From assembly GCA_936432065.2 (NCBI GenBank), contig OW386286.2, forward strand, positions 113,981,519 to 114,045,518: DNA of 64,000 nt, read 5' to 3'. The stretch is from Rutpela maculata (taxonomy: Eukaryota > Arthropoda > Insecta > Coleoptera > Cerambycidae). The notes beneath the pieces are model-generated. The model was not told the DNA's origin. It saw only the letters and a program-made list of their open reading frames with translations, and did no database searches. Below are positions 52,988 to 64,000 of the stretch, piece after piece. Position 1 is the stretch's first letter. Each line of letters begins with the position of its first letter. The position numbers and the translations under genes were made by a program.

Positions 52988-53640
52988 ATAATAACAATAA
53001 TAACAACAGCAGCACTCAGACATGCGAGCAGGCAAGGGGAACGGGCAGACCCCGCAAAGCGAAGCAAAAAGGTTAAAAGTAAATAAAATTATATCGGAAA
53101 AAGAAATATACGCGCATCCACAACGCAGCATCAAGTCTTCTGCTTCTGATCAGCCAAAATGTAATTTTTGACAACTTTAATAAAAGAATTTTTTGATTCA
53201 TATTGTTTATATTCATTTGAAAGGTTATTCCAAAGGTGAGATGCAAAATACGTAAATGATCTTTGAAAAATCGCAGTTTCATGCTGAGGCATCAAAAAAT
53301 TTTGTATGTATCTTGTATTATGCAAGTGATCTCGTGAAATTAACTTATTTCTTAAGTACTGAGGTTCGTCATTATGAATTATTCGCCAAATAAGTGTGAG
53401 CATGTGTAAACGTCTGCGGTTTTCCATGTTTAATATGCTATGTTTATTTAGATATGGTGATATATGTTGTCTATATGGGATACTAAAAATATAACGCATA
53501 CATGAATTTTGAAGTTTTTGAATTTTCTTTTTTGCTGTCGCCGATAATAACTTTCCATATACAACATGACCATAATCAACTAAAGATAATACGAGTGAAT
53601 CACAAAATTTTGATTTACACTCTCTAGATATGTCTTTCGC
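52988..53640 (-). pseudogene. Non-LTR retrotransposon, RT C-terminal fragment
   Basis: Minus strand 53499-53131 reads RYIFSIPYRQHISPYLNKHS, NRRRLHMLTLIWRIIHNDEP and FQRSFTYFASHLWNNL. This is a well-conserved C-terminal block of insect non-LTR retrotransposons (YIFxIxRxxHISPYLxxLxxLxxxxRRxxH). It is 5'-truncated at about 53640. The 3' UTR is split by the LTR element and resumes at 49067. No catalytic motifs remain. Confidence 0.75.
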
Positions 53641-53916
53641 AAAACTTTATAATTTTTTCAATCGACTGTAAGCGAATATCAATTTGGAAAAAATATGTTT
53701 CTCAAAGCCTAATTATATTAATTATACGTATATAAAAATATTTTTTGTTAAATTTAGATAATTTTGTACATGGAAAAAGACAATTGCCATTTTCGCCACC
53801 CAAATCATTAATTCTAAAAATTACCGGTAAATACCGGTTAACCGGTTATTTGCATTTTTATTTACCGATTTACCGGTTATTAAAACTTCCGGTAATTTGC
53901 AATCCCTAATATTACG

Positions 53917-54190
53917 CGGCGGAAAATGCAAAACTTCTCCGCGAACTGCAATAGCCCGGAGCGCATATTCGGTCAAAAGTCTTGTTTTTTATGTTAGAGA
54001 AAAAATTAAAAAAGCGTCGGAAAGCTCAATCAATTCTCCTTGCATAAGCTCTCTACAAATTTTTCGAAAAAAAACAACAATTATCGAGATATTCGAGGAA
54101 ATGTAAGAAATTACACGTTTTCCTATAGAGTGTATGTAAAAACTTGTACAACTTTTCTAGAGTTGAAATAGAATGTAAGGTTCAATAATT
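53917..54190. other. Unassigned spacer
   Basis: A plus-strand frame of 69 codons (53897-54106) begins inside the element end and has no recognisable features. Confidence 0.4.
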
Positions 54191-54194
54191 CTTG

Positions 54195-54675
54195 TGGATG
54201 ACTGAATTTCAATAAATAATTCAAGTATCTTCAATATATTTTTTTTTGCCTTAAAATGCCAGGAATCCTATCATGTAATTCAATACTTCGTCAGTATTAG
54301 CTAGAAGAGTAGTTGTTTTGATTGGTTTTCCAATAATGAGTGTTTTAAAGTGTTTTCCTAAGAAGTATATTAGTGTGACCCGATTAAGGTACCAATATAC
54401 AGAAAGTAGATAATTTCATATTAAATAAAAAAGGTGTGAATGACTAAATGTAAATGAATGATTTAAGTATTTTCAATATATTTTTTTCTTTAAAATGCTA
54501 AGAATCCTATCATGTAATTCAATACTTCGTCAGTATTAGCTAGAAGAGTAGTTATTTTGATTGGTTCTCCAATAATGAGTGTTTTAAAGTATTTACCTAA
54601 CTAGTATATTAGCGTGTCTAGATTAGGGCAAAAATATATAGAAAATAGGTCTTTTCATAATAAATAAAAAAGTGT
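54195..54675 (+). repeat. Tandem duplication of about 240 bp
   Basis: CCTATCATGTAATTCAATAC with TTCGTCAGTATTAGCTAGAA appears near 54268 and again near 54508. Both are flanked by ATTGGTTTTCCAATAATGAG-like and TAAATAAAAAAG-type blocks. The copies differ at about one base in ten by eye. Confidence 0.85.
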
Positions 54676-55364
54676 GTAAGTTTTGATTTGCATAATACCT
54701 AAATAATATTCTCTAATCATGATAAAAGCAAATAAATAAAAATAATTAATGATAAAAGTGTATGTAAATCTAAAAAAATAATTTTTCTCAGAAAACTTTG
54801 TTTCGAAGAGCCAAGATTAACGAAGCGTCAGAGTAGTATATGATATTAAGTGAACATCGTATATGAGATCGATTTCAGTTAATTACCGATTAATTACGGT
54901 GACAAAATGGAGAAATTTTACCGAAAAAAAAAGTCTCAAATCCCGCCCCCTCTAATTCCTTCATTTTTGTCGGAATTCAAAAAATAAAAGAGAGAGTTTT
55001 AGCAAATTTAATTCTGTTTAAGTTAACTAGAGTAGTCTTTTGGCGTAGGAGCCAAGATTAAAAAGTTGCCAACTGTAGAATCTCAAAATTTGCGATTTCT
55101 TGCCGTACATGACCAATATTTTAGTAGTTATCTCCGAAACGAAAAAAAAAATCAGAATTCTGATAGTAGCAAAAAATTCGTAATGGAAAATGCTCGTTTG
55201 ACCTTGTTTTTTATTTCGAGCTAACTCCCACCGTTTCGGAGGTATCTGCGAAAAATAACAAAAAACAGCTTACATTTCGGAGTCGAGAAAATTGCAAAAA
55301 CATGCAATCTTGACACGTTCATATTTTTCGAAAAACACCATTGGGACGGCCGTATGATGTCGCG
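54676..55364. other. Unassigned stretch, possibly the outer part of repeat R1
   Basis: No gene recognised. This may be R1 sequence whose counterpart lies left of the window. Confidence 0.35.
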
Positions 55365-55690
55365 ACGTAAAGAGGAAGTCTTCCAGATAAACCTGATCGT
55401 AAATTGCACGGCGAAATTCGAAAATTCGGCTCGGCACAAACGAATCAAAAGTAGCATTTTGTGACATTTCAGAAAATCTTTATAGACATTTACGGGAATA
55501 ATCTGTCACTACCTCCCTGGCTCCACCTTCGTGTGTCGCGCGTTGCGTCGATTGGACAGGCTAGGCATGAAGATAAAGGTGATTGGCTCTGTACCTAGCG
55601 TGAGTTATAATAACTCACGCTGTTTGTTTATGTATACTATGAATTGTTCAAAAGCAGTTCATTAATTAGTATATAACCTAATAAGAGTAG
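55365..55690. repeat. Dispersed repeat R1, copy 2 (empty site)
   Basis: Matches 1-451 and 932-950 with the 480-bp insertion absent: TTAATTAGTAT is followed directly by ATAACCTAATAAGAGTAGAT. It also lacks about 90 bp of the first copy around 120-235. Confidence 0.8.
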
Positions 55691-55876
55691 ATAATAGCTA
55701 TTTATGTATAAGAATTAAAAGTTTTAAACAAAATATACCATTTTAACATCTTGGATTGAAATATACATTATAAAATTAAATTTTTGCCCGTACTATAAAA
55801 CTATAAATAATAATTTAAATTATTATATTATTGCTTAGAAAAGATGTATTCTTACCTGTCTCCTATAAAGATAGAT

Positions 55877-56062
55877 ATACAGTATCGGAAAGTGTTTGAT
55901 TTGGTGCGGCAATAAGAGCAAGCGAGAGCGAAGCAATCAGTGACGTACATTAAGGGGCGTGTCACACTTTGCCTCTGCTAGGGTAGTGGTAGACGCCTTT
56001 ATTTTGGGCGGTCGGTCGTTGAAACTATACAATCCCAAAAGCAAAACTTACTGATACTGTAT
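55877..56062. mobile_element. Small MITE with CAGTATC termini
   Basis: ATACAGTATCGGAAAGTGTT on the left and AACTTACTGATACTGTAT on the right are imperfect inverted ends. Outside both is a TA, compatible with a Tc1/mariner-like target. The 180-bp interior has no coding sequence. Confidence 0.55.
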
Positions 56063-57916
56063 ATGCAAAAGCACAACACACTCTGCGGTTGTCAAAATGA
56101 TATGAAAAGGGACAAGCATGCTTTACAACTCTACGTAGACCTCTGTTACTTCGTTTGATAGTAGTAGAACAATAAAATACGAATATTGAAACAACAAAGT
56201 TTATTACTTCACGATTTTATACAGTAATATTACGAAAATATTTTATAGAACTTGTTCGTAAAAGTTGATATATGTTTTCGTGTATTCAATGAAAAGGTTC
56301 ATGGTATTAATAAATAATTCGCTGTTTTAATAAATAATTTCTATTGACCAATATAAAAGTATTTATTAATATAGTTGATTACAGACTTATTATGTATGTA
56401 GTCAACTTTACAATAAATGCCACTACGTTGAATCAACGAACGTAGTTATAAACTAATGAACAACTGTATATTGTATTAATAAATAGATTCATATATTTAA
56501 TGAATTTTAGACAATAATCTGCTTTTCAGTGTACGATGCACTTATCTGATATTAGTCTTAACTCCAATCACTTCTTAATTTTCTAATCGCTTTTATAGAA
56601 TCCTCCAATTAGTTTCTGTGATCGATGTCTTGAAAAACAGACGTAAGGTATCTTATGAAGGTCCTATACATTCAACACACAAAAACGCACAAGAGATTAA
56701 ACTTGAAGTTAATCATTCAATCAAGAAAATGCAAAAGTTTTTGTTAAAAATTAGCCTTCCGGCATGAAGTTACATTTTTCAATAGCCATCCGGTGCTCTA
56801 AGTCAGTTTTTGTTTGTTTTTCTTATTTTCCGATTTTGATCAATTCTATTGGGTTCTACAACAATAACACGATAAAAATTTGAGACCAATTCATTGTTTC
56901 ATTTTTGTGTTAGAGCGAGTTAAAAATTAAGAGTCAAATACATATAAAAAAATGTTGGGTGTTCCATTTAAAAAATGCTAGTATTCGCTTCCCACCACTC
57001 TGTGAAACACTCTGTAGATTCTAAAATAATTTTAGAATATGCCGCTCTGATCTCCCACAACTGTTTCTGAGACATTTCTTTAAATTTTAAACGGTTGAGG
57101 GGATATTGATCTGATTCACCCTGTATGTACATACGTTTCTAACGTTACGCATTATTTATTTTTATTTGCATTACTTAATTTAATTATTGTTAAAAAAAGC
57201 ATTGAGAACTATTTCATTATCGTTTACATAGAAATAGTCAATATTGTATCGTGTCTCGTGCCACAGCGCGCTCGCGTTGAAGCAGCAAGCAACCGTTTTC
57301 AAGGCAAAAAAAATTAATCTGTCTTGAATTAATTTTTTATTGTACAACTATAATTGTTTATTTTTATAATTTCCTAAACTAAAATAAAAACATCATGACC
57401 TTCCGTAGGTAGGCAATGTAATCCCTTCTACAATTTATTTATTGAAATAATTAACGATTAATCCGTGGCATTTTATAACAAATGTTTGAACAACGCATTA
57501 CTAATTAAAATTCTGTGATGACATTGTGTACCAATACTTTACCATGTCCCTGTTTTCATGGCAATGAAAAGGTAAGTCCGATAATAATCATTGCTGAATA
57601 TTTTAGGATCGATCTCAAATTCATTATTGTATTAAAAATAAAGTGTTGTTTAATCATAGTTTCAAGTTCCAATTTTGTAATGATTGATAGTTTCTCTATA
57701 TATAAAACCGTGGACTTACAGAAGTTTTCTTACCATCTCTTTGGGCATATGATCGTCTAGCTCCTATACTAATGTTACAATGTGTTCATAAAGGCTTTTA
57801 AAAGTTTAAAACAAAAATCTTCATTGAGTCTTTAAATATCTTTAGAATTACTAATTAGTCGGAAATCAGGAGCTAGAGATTCGATCATAGGACGTACACT
57901 CGAAGATAAAATTTTG
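56063..57916. other. Unassigned stretch
   Basis: No recognisable gene, repeat family or hairpin in about 1.85 kb. A plus-strand frame at 57515-57760 has no identifiable domain. TTCACCCTGTATGTACATAC near 57116 looks like an isolated MITE end. Confidence 0.4.
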
Positions 57917-57917
57917 A

Positions 57918-58420
57918 AAAAAAAACCGCTGCCCAAGGAATCACTACTTCCACATCCGGATTTTCTATCTAAATTTGTATGTGGAAATAATTGTTTATGG
58001 AACTTTAATAATATAATATTTGAAATCCTCTACCACAAAAACCCATAAAACGATACCCCACATCGGTAGTGGGGTGGGGGTGGTTGGTAGTGGGGGTGGA
58101 TGAATATGAGGTTCCTAGTTCTTGTGCACACACTAAATCACAATTTTTTTTCATCCCCTTTAATAATGGGGTGACTAATTCCAAATTTTTTTTTGAGACC
58201 TTAGCTTCTCTTGTATATACTAAATACCAATTTTATGGACTATTACCTGCTTGATTTACCTATTTACCCCAAATTTACCCCAATTTACTCCCTTCGACGG
58301 AACAAGATGAGAATATAATCTAGTTCTAGATCTCGTTAAAATACATATGTGTACCAAATTTCAAGTCAATATCTCAAATGGTTCCAGAGTAAACGTGCGC
58401 ACAAAAAAAAGTTACAGATC
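57918..58420 (+). mobile_element. Family A copy, 3'-truncated
   Basis: Starts ACCGCTGCCCAAGGAATCAC and follows the family to GTGCGCACAAAAAAAAGTTA. It stops at CAGATCGACGATG, where the GACA run would begin. Confidence 0.85.
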
Positions 58421-58930
58421 GACGATGTTTTTTTTATTTAATTTCTAATGCCATAAACTAAAAAGTTTACCCATTGAAAATTACCGCAATTTCGAAAATC
58501 CGTACATTAAAAAAATTGAAATTTTTAGAAATCTCAACAAAAAATAGAATTATCGGAATTTTTAAATATTTCTTTTAAGAAAATAATGATTATTATAGTT
58601 TTCGAGGTTGTTTATAAAGAAATTGTAAAAAAATGAAACTTTAATCTGTAATTTTTAAAATCTATATTATCGCATTACCAGCAAACTTGTTTCAGACCTG
58701 TCAGTCTGGCATAACTAATATACCACCTATTGAGGATTTTTTTTAATAACACATTTTGAGAGCTTTGTATCAAATGATTCTTTGGAAAGTGCAACTGCAA
58801 TAAATCCAGAAGTTCCCATTACAGTTGATTTTGGTTGAGACTTGAAGAATAATGTGTTAATGAATTAACTATAATGTTCGTTCTAATGTAACTTCCCAAA
58901 ACGTATTTTACAACTAAAAAAATTTTTTTT
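58421..58930. other. Unassigned stretch
   Basis: AT-rich, nothing recognised. Confidence 0.5.
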
Positions 58931-58934
58931 TTTA

Positions 58935-59815
58935 AATAATTGAAACGCCTTCAAAAGATTTCGTTAAAAATTATGAAATAAAATTTCACCATCGCCCAGT
59001 TAACTGAACCTTATTGCCTAATATTGATACTGAAGTCTGTTGAAAATACGTTCGAATTCGGTACATGTTTATTTTTACACCAACCTCTTAGTCTAGTCTT
59101 AGTCTAGGAGATAGCAGGAAATGTTGGGATATGTTTTCCAGAAATGAGCATTGACAACGAACATTTTCCGCCTGGCCAGAAAGTGTTCTACATTCCAATT
59201 TTGGCCATAATTGATGTCGCTAGTGCTGAAAATTGCAAGGAGAAAAAATGTTGGCATACATCGAATGTTGATCGCCAAAATACCCTCTTCAACTAACATC
59301 AAGCCCCAAAGTGTTATACTCTGTTCCATTATTGAATATTTTCTGGGGCGTCTAGCGCCAAAACGGGCAGGAGGGGAGGTCTGACTCATATAAGATAAAA
59401 TAGGTACTCAGAAAAATATTTGCTAAAACATAACAGCAATGCCAACATGTTATATCCCAGAACGATCTTTTTTGAAGGCGGCCTTTTTAGTTGCCTCTTT
59501 ATTTAGCTTCTACATAGTAAGATAACATGTCCATTTTGAACTTTAACGTCAGGCTCGTTATCAGAGAATCTTGAAATCTCCATATATCTTTCATGTAAAT
59601 CTGCAGTAATGCAATTACGTTAGCCATATTCACCGTTTTAAATTCTTAATTTTTGAGATCAGATTCGCTATCAATTACTTCTGAAATACCGCACTACCAA
59701 TTCTAAATGCAATTCTCATGAAATTTTACAATGGCGCATCCGCCAAATTCTTAATTAAAAATTCATGTTTCCATCTTTTGCTCACCTTGCACTAGACGTC
59801 GTTTGGTGAAATTAT
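58935..59815 (-). mobile_element. Family H element, copy 2
   Basis: The left end (ACGCCTTCAAAAGATTTCGT, then CAGTTAACTGAACCTTATTG) matches the end at 18466-18530. The right part (59465-59815) is the reverse complement of 9480-9870, including AATTAAGAATTTGGCGGATG-type and AGCTTCTACATAGTAAGATA segments. The middle has frames on the minus strand (59099-59389) without recognised domains. Confidence 0.6.
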
Positions 59816-61236
59816 TGTGGGACCACCGCTGAGCCATACCTTGCAGTTTGAGAAAAATATCATAGAAATCGTTTAAACCAACCCAGAGTAATTGATGATT
59901 GAATAAATATATAAAAAAACGTACATACTGGTTGAATTGAGAACCTTCTTCTTTTTAAAATGTTTTAAATTCTAATAAAAACATACCGAGAACTGTACTT
60001 GTAGGAAAGATGGGTTGGATTATATAAGGGGTCGTTTCTATTAGTCAAAGAGCGAGACCCCTGAATCCGACACATGCTATGCAACTCTCAAATATACAAA
60101 AACAGACAGTTGATTCTTGTGTAAAAACACCTAACAAAACATATTTTTGAGGTCGCGATTTGATTTGGCATTGCGAAAATGGAGAAAATTGCACTTTTTC
60201 ATCTTTTCTACGAAAAATACCATTTTCACATTTTTCATGTTCCCACCCCATATATCTGTCATTTGTAGTCATAAAAACTTCATATTTTAGTATTACAATA
60301 TTCAAACCTTTCGCTTTTAACGGTGTATGCAAAAATAATATGTCATGATATGACTAAAAAATAAATAAATATTAATGGGGGAGTTGTCACTTTTGTGTAA
60401 TTTACAGCGAAAAGGTGTAGCGGGATAACTTTTTTATTTTTCAAAATAACTGTATACTGTAAGCGAGTAAGCTGTGGCTAATGAAAATAAGGAATTTTTT
60501 TTATTTGGGGCGTCTTTTTATAAAATTCATAGGAAATGAGAAAAAAACCTGGTAACGCGAACATTGATTGCTCTGGCGCACAATCCGTAACCGTATCGGG
60601 CAAGAGATGGTTTCCATTTAATTACATTTATTATGTGAATATAGAGCGTTTAGTTAACTACTGTTTGTTTTTTAGGATATATTATTTTAAATATTGTTAT
60701 AATTTATAAAATAGATAGTTTTATTTTCAACTGGTTTGTTATTAACAATAAGTATATGTAAGTATATGTATAACATGAAGAGATCAGGTGAGGCATTTTT
60801 ATTGTAACCATATGCAGGAAAGCGTAAAGTATTGAATCCACAAATTTCTAAAAAAGTAAATTTTTAGTATCCCGTCATTTGGTGAAATTAATAAAAATGG
60901 CGCATATGTTATTGAAGATTGCTTAATAAAAGTATGTAGAGTTTTTCAAGTTGTTATTATACGGCGCGGTCGTCCAGAATTCATGGAAAGTATGGATCAT
61001 TTAGGAGTCCATTTATTTCCAAGCTAAAATATATAAAAAAAAATAAGTTGTATATATAATTGTCAGTATGTGTATTCGTGATCAAATATCGCTTTTTAAA
61101 CAATAATATGCATATTACCGATATTACTATTAGAGACTTACCATCTACGGAAAGTGTATTTCGTTGTCACGCTCCGTTTACAAAATAGTGCTCATTTTAA
61201 CCGTCAATGTATCGAAAACGGAAGACCTGATATTAT
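59816..61236. other. Unassigned stretch
   Basis: No recognisable gene or repeat in 1.4 kb. Frames of 60-95 codons on both strands near 60045-60350 overlap one another and show no domain. Confidence 0.4.
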
Positions 61237-61928
61237 TAAAAAAAAACCGCTGCCCAAGGAATCACTACTTCCACATCCAGATTCTCTATCCAAGTCACTC
61301 ACAACGAAAAAACTTTGTATGTGGAAATAATTGTTTATGGAACTTTAATAATATAATATTTGAAATCCTCTACCCCAAAAACCCATAAAACCATACCTCA
61401 CATCGGTAGTGGGGTGGGGGTGGTGATAGGGAGTGGTAGTGGGGGTGGATGAAGTAAAAAAATATTTTGAGGTTTCTGGTTCTTGTACATACACTAAATC
61501 ACAATTTTTTTCATCCCCTTTAATAAGGGGGTGGGGGTTGGTAATGGGGGTGGCTAATGCCAACAAATTTTTTGGGACCTTAGCTTCTCTTGTATATACT
61601 AAATACCAATTTTATGGACTCTTACCTGCTTGATTTACCCATTTACCCCAAATTAATCCCCCAACCCTTCGACGGAACAAGATGAAAATATAATCTAGTT
61701 CTAGATCTCGTTAAAGTACATATGTGTACCAAAATTCAAGTCAATATCTCAAACGGTTCCAGAGTAAACGTGTGCACAAAAAAAGTTACAGACAGACAGA
61801 CAGACAGAAAATTTTTTTTCCCTCAAACTTAAAATCTCGACGTTTCATGATATTTTAAGCCTATTTGAACAATAAAAATTTTTAAAAATTTTTTTGTCGT
61901 TACTATATTTCCACTGGATGTGGAAGTA
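61237..61928 (+). mobile_element. Family A copy, full length
   Basis: From ACCGCTGCCCAAGGAATCAC to TATTTCCACTGGATGTGGAA. It has four GACA units and all family blocks. Confidence 0.9.
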
Positions 61929-62037
61929 ATTGTGTGTTTATTACGTGTCTATTGTAAACCAGCAACTGAAATTTGAATAACTTACGTTGAACAGTTTTGA
62001 AGATCTCGTAAGTTATATTGAAAGATGTGCCACTTTT

Positions 62038-62427
62038 ACTTCCACATCCAGTGGAAGTATAGTAACGACAAAAAAAATTTAAAAAATTTTTATTGTTCAA
62101 ATAGGCTTAGAATGTTATGAAACGTCGAGATTTCAAGTTTGAGCGAAAAAAAAATTTCTGTGTGTCGGTCTGTCTGTAACTTTTTTGTGCGCACGTTTAC
62201 TCCGGAACCGTTTGAGATATTGACTTGAAATTTGGTACACATATGTACTTTAACGAGATCTAGAACTAGATTATATTTTCATCTTATTCTGTCGAAGGGT
62301 TGGGGGGCAAATAGGTAAATCAAGCAGGTAAGAGTTCATAAAATTGGTATTTAGTATGTACAACAGAAGCTAAAGTCTCTAAAAAAAAATTGACATTAGC
62401 CACCCCCGTTACCACCCACACCCCAAA
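62038..62427 (-). mobile_element. Family A copy, truncated
   Basis: Begins ACTTCCACATCCAGTGGAAG and is lost after CACCCCCGTTACCACCCACA. It lies 110 bp from the previous copy in the opposite orientation. Confidence 0.85.
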
Positions 62428-62564
62428 AAAATCTCTTAATATGTCTAATAACAATATATATTTATCGAACACAATTTTTTTTTGAAATAACTAAATAAAA
62501 ATTGTGGTATTTCAAGCTTCGTAAAGGGGTGGTTTGAAGGGATAAAAAAAAGTGATTATTTTGC
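62428..62564. other. Unassigned spacer
   Basis: Short AT-rich sequence. Confidence 0.5.
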
Positions 62565-62760
62565 CCGTACCCAGCGGAAGACGGAAGCTCACCATATGTC
62601 CAAGCTAATGTCTCTTTGACTAACCGCTTTGTAAATGTTTTGCAATCACAGTATATTGTGAGGCAACTCACCGACCGGTCAGAGCGCGCGGGACATGCAG
62701 TTAATAAACTCAAAACTGCAGCGGAACAACAAAAATATGAAAAAAGTTTATATACAAACA
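62565..62760 (+). pseudogene. Open coding-like segment, possible exon or transposon fragment
   Basis: The plus strand is open through PAEDGSSPYVQANVSLTNRF, then VNVLQSQYIVRQLTDRSERA, then GHAVNKLKTAAEQQKYEKSL. Base composition is richer in G and C than its neighbours. The sequence TTTTGCCCGTACCCAG just before it resembles a splice acceptor. I recognise no protein family. It could be an exon of a host gene, a processed fragment or chance. Confidence 0.35.
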
Positions 62761-62884
62761 TATGTCCGAAAATGCTTCCTATAAGGGAGCTATGGCCCTT
62801 CGAAAGTGGAGCCCTTTAATATTTCAGGAAACCTTTGTGTTACAGTGATGAGATTCGGTACGTTATTAAGTAGTACAATAATAA

Positions 62885-63547
62885 TAAAAAAAACCGCTGC
62901 CCAAGGAATCACTACTTCCACATACAGATTTTCTATCCAAGTCTCTCACAACGAAAAAATTTTGTATGTGGAAATAATTGTTTATGGAACTTTAATAATA
63001 TAATATTTGAAATCATCTACCCCAAAAACTCATAAAACGATACCCCACATCGGTAGTGGGGTGGATGAAGTAAAAAAAAATTTTGTGAGGTTTTTGGTTC
63101 TTGTACACATACTAAATCACAATTTTTTTTCATCCCCTGAATGGGGCTAATGCCAAAATTTTTTTTGAGACCTTAGCTTCTCTTGTATACTAAATACAAA
63201 TTTTATGGACTCTTACCTGCTTTATTTACCTATTTTCCCAAAATTTGCCCCAATTTACTCTCAACCCTTCGACGGAACAAGTTGAAAATATAATCTAGTT
63301 CTAGATCTCGTTAAAGTACATATGTGTGCCAAATTTCAAGTCAATATCTTAAACGGTTCCAGAGTAAACGTGCGCACAAAAAAAAGTTACAGACAGACAG
63401 ACAGACAGACAGACAGACCGACAGACAGAAATTTTTTTCGCTCAAACTTAAAATCTCGACGTTTCATGACATTTTAAGCCTATTTGGACAATAAAAATTA
63501 AAAAAAATTTTTTTGTCGTTACTATACTTCCACTGGACGTGGAAGTA
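62885..63547 (+). mobile_element. Family A copy, nearly full length
   Basis: From ACCGCTGCCCAAGGAATCAC to TACTTCCACTGGACGTGGAA. It has the longest GACA run in the window (GACAGACAGACAGACAGACA and on, about 63391-63428). Deletions have removed much of the GGGGGTGG-rich part. Confidence 0.9.
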
Positions 63548-63839
63548 AAATAAATTTCTCACCACATGCCCAAATTAATTCCAACTGATGTCCATCATTT
63601 TATATGTATTTTGGTGCGCTGAATCCAAATCTGATAATAAAAAAGCTCTAAGTCATCAAGATTTTTCCTACTGTCAATTTATTCCTCAAATAATGGAATA
63701 TTTCCCATTATTTGATAAGGGAAGGATATTCTGGTACCAAAAAAAAAAAAAAAAAAACAAAAACAAAAACGGAACGAATTAATATTGAATTATAAATTAC
63801 GCCCCTGGATGAATTTCAATTTGACCAGTACCATGAAGT
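63548..63839. other. Spacer with poly-A/AAAAAC run
   Basis: A run of about 17 A residues followed by CAAAAACAAAAAC at 63739-63768. GTATTTTGGTGCGCTGAATC at 63606 matches the hairpin motif near 40560-40640. Confidence 0.55.
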
Positions 63840-64000
63840 AAAACCGCTGCCCAAGGAATCACTACTTCCACATCCAGATTTTTTTATCCAAGTCACTCAC
63901 AAAGAAACAATTTTGTATGTGGAAATAATTGTTTATGGAATTTTAATAATATAATGTTTGAAATCCTCTACCCCAAAAACCCATAAAACGATACCCCACA
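63840..64000 (+). mobile_element. Family A copy, cut by the window end
   Basis: ACCGCTGCCCAAGGAATCAC and the following 150 bp of the family up to ATACCCCACA, where the window stops. Confidence 0.9.

Larger units (their letters stand above)
48578..53908. mobile_element. hAT-like element carrying two nested retrotransposons
   Basis: Ends are TAGGGATTGC (48578) and its complement (53908), followed on both sides by ACCGGTTA-rich subterminal repeats (TTACCGGTTAACCGGTTAAT left, TACCGGTTAACCGG right). The flanking 8-bp duplication ATATTACG is perfect (48570-48577 and 53909-53916). Without its nested cargo the element would be well under 1 kb and has no transposase. Confidence 0.85.

Overview
The window is AT-rich eukaryotic DNA in which almost everything that can be recognised is a transposable element, a fragment of one, or a tandem repeat. 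The mix points to a large, repeat-rich insect genome: jockey-like, L1-like and RNase-H-bearing non-LTR retrotransposon remnants, a Ty3/gypsy-type LTR element with a tRNA-Leu-type primer site, hAT-like elements with 8-bp target duplications, many foldback elements and tRNA-derived SINEs. A beetle is a guess. I found no intact host gene, no intact tRNA or rRNA gene, no operon and nothing bacterial.

Layout. 1-4.3 kb: a dispersed repeat split by a 480-bp inverted-repeat element, two opposed fragments of a repetitive insect protein, then a 2-kb composite of family A repeats around a 30-bp minisatellite. 4.3-12.4 kb: small inverted-repeat elements, a foldback-like structure with tandemly repeated arms, an inverted pair of SINEs and a 1.6-kb foldback element. 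13.3-16.6 kb: a giant inverted repeat, one arm of which carries a family B insertion. 17-24.9 kb: a hAT-like MITE, more palindromic elements, a second family A composite and several family A copies. 25.3-28.4 kb: family E, family B and a 5S-rRNA-like SINE. 29.8-35.4 kb: broken non-LTR retrotransposons, one inserted into another. 35.4-40.4 kb: hairpins, a 32-bp palindrome with an 8-bp target duplication, a 1-kb palindrome and transposase scraps. 41.5-45.5 kb: an L1-like remnant split by an inverted satellite. 46.3-48.0 kb: an RNase-H-type non-LTR remnant split by a hAT-like element. 48.6-53.9 kb: a three-level nest (hAT-like element, then non-LTR fragment, then LTR retrotransposon). 54-64 kb: mostly unassigned AT-rich DNA, ending in a cluster of family A copies.

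The nests give relative ages. The LTR element is youngest: its two 396-bp LTRs differ at one position that I could see. It has kept gag-protease but lost reverse transcriptase, RNase H and the integrase core, so it could only have moved with enzymes supplied by a relative. Families A, B and E share no obvious overall sequence, yet all have a terminal hairpin, a 5' segment complementary to the 3' end and an internal GACA/GACG/GTCC-type microsatellite. That is the architecture described for non-autonomous Helentron/DINE-1 elements; assigning them there is my inference. All coordinates and repeat comparisons were made by eye, so most repeat edges are good to about 5-20 bases.
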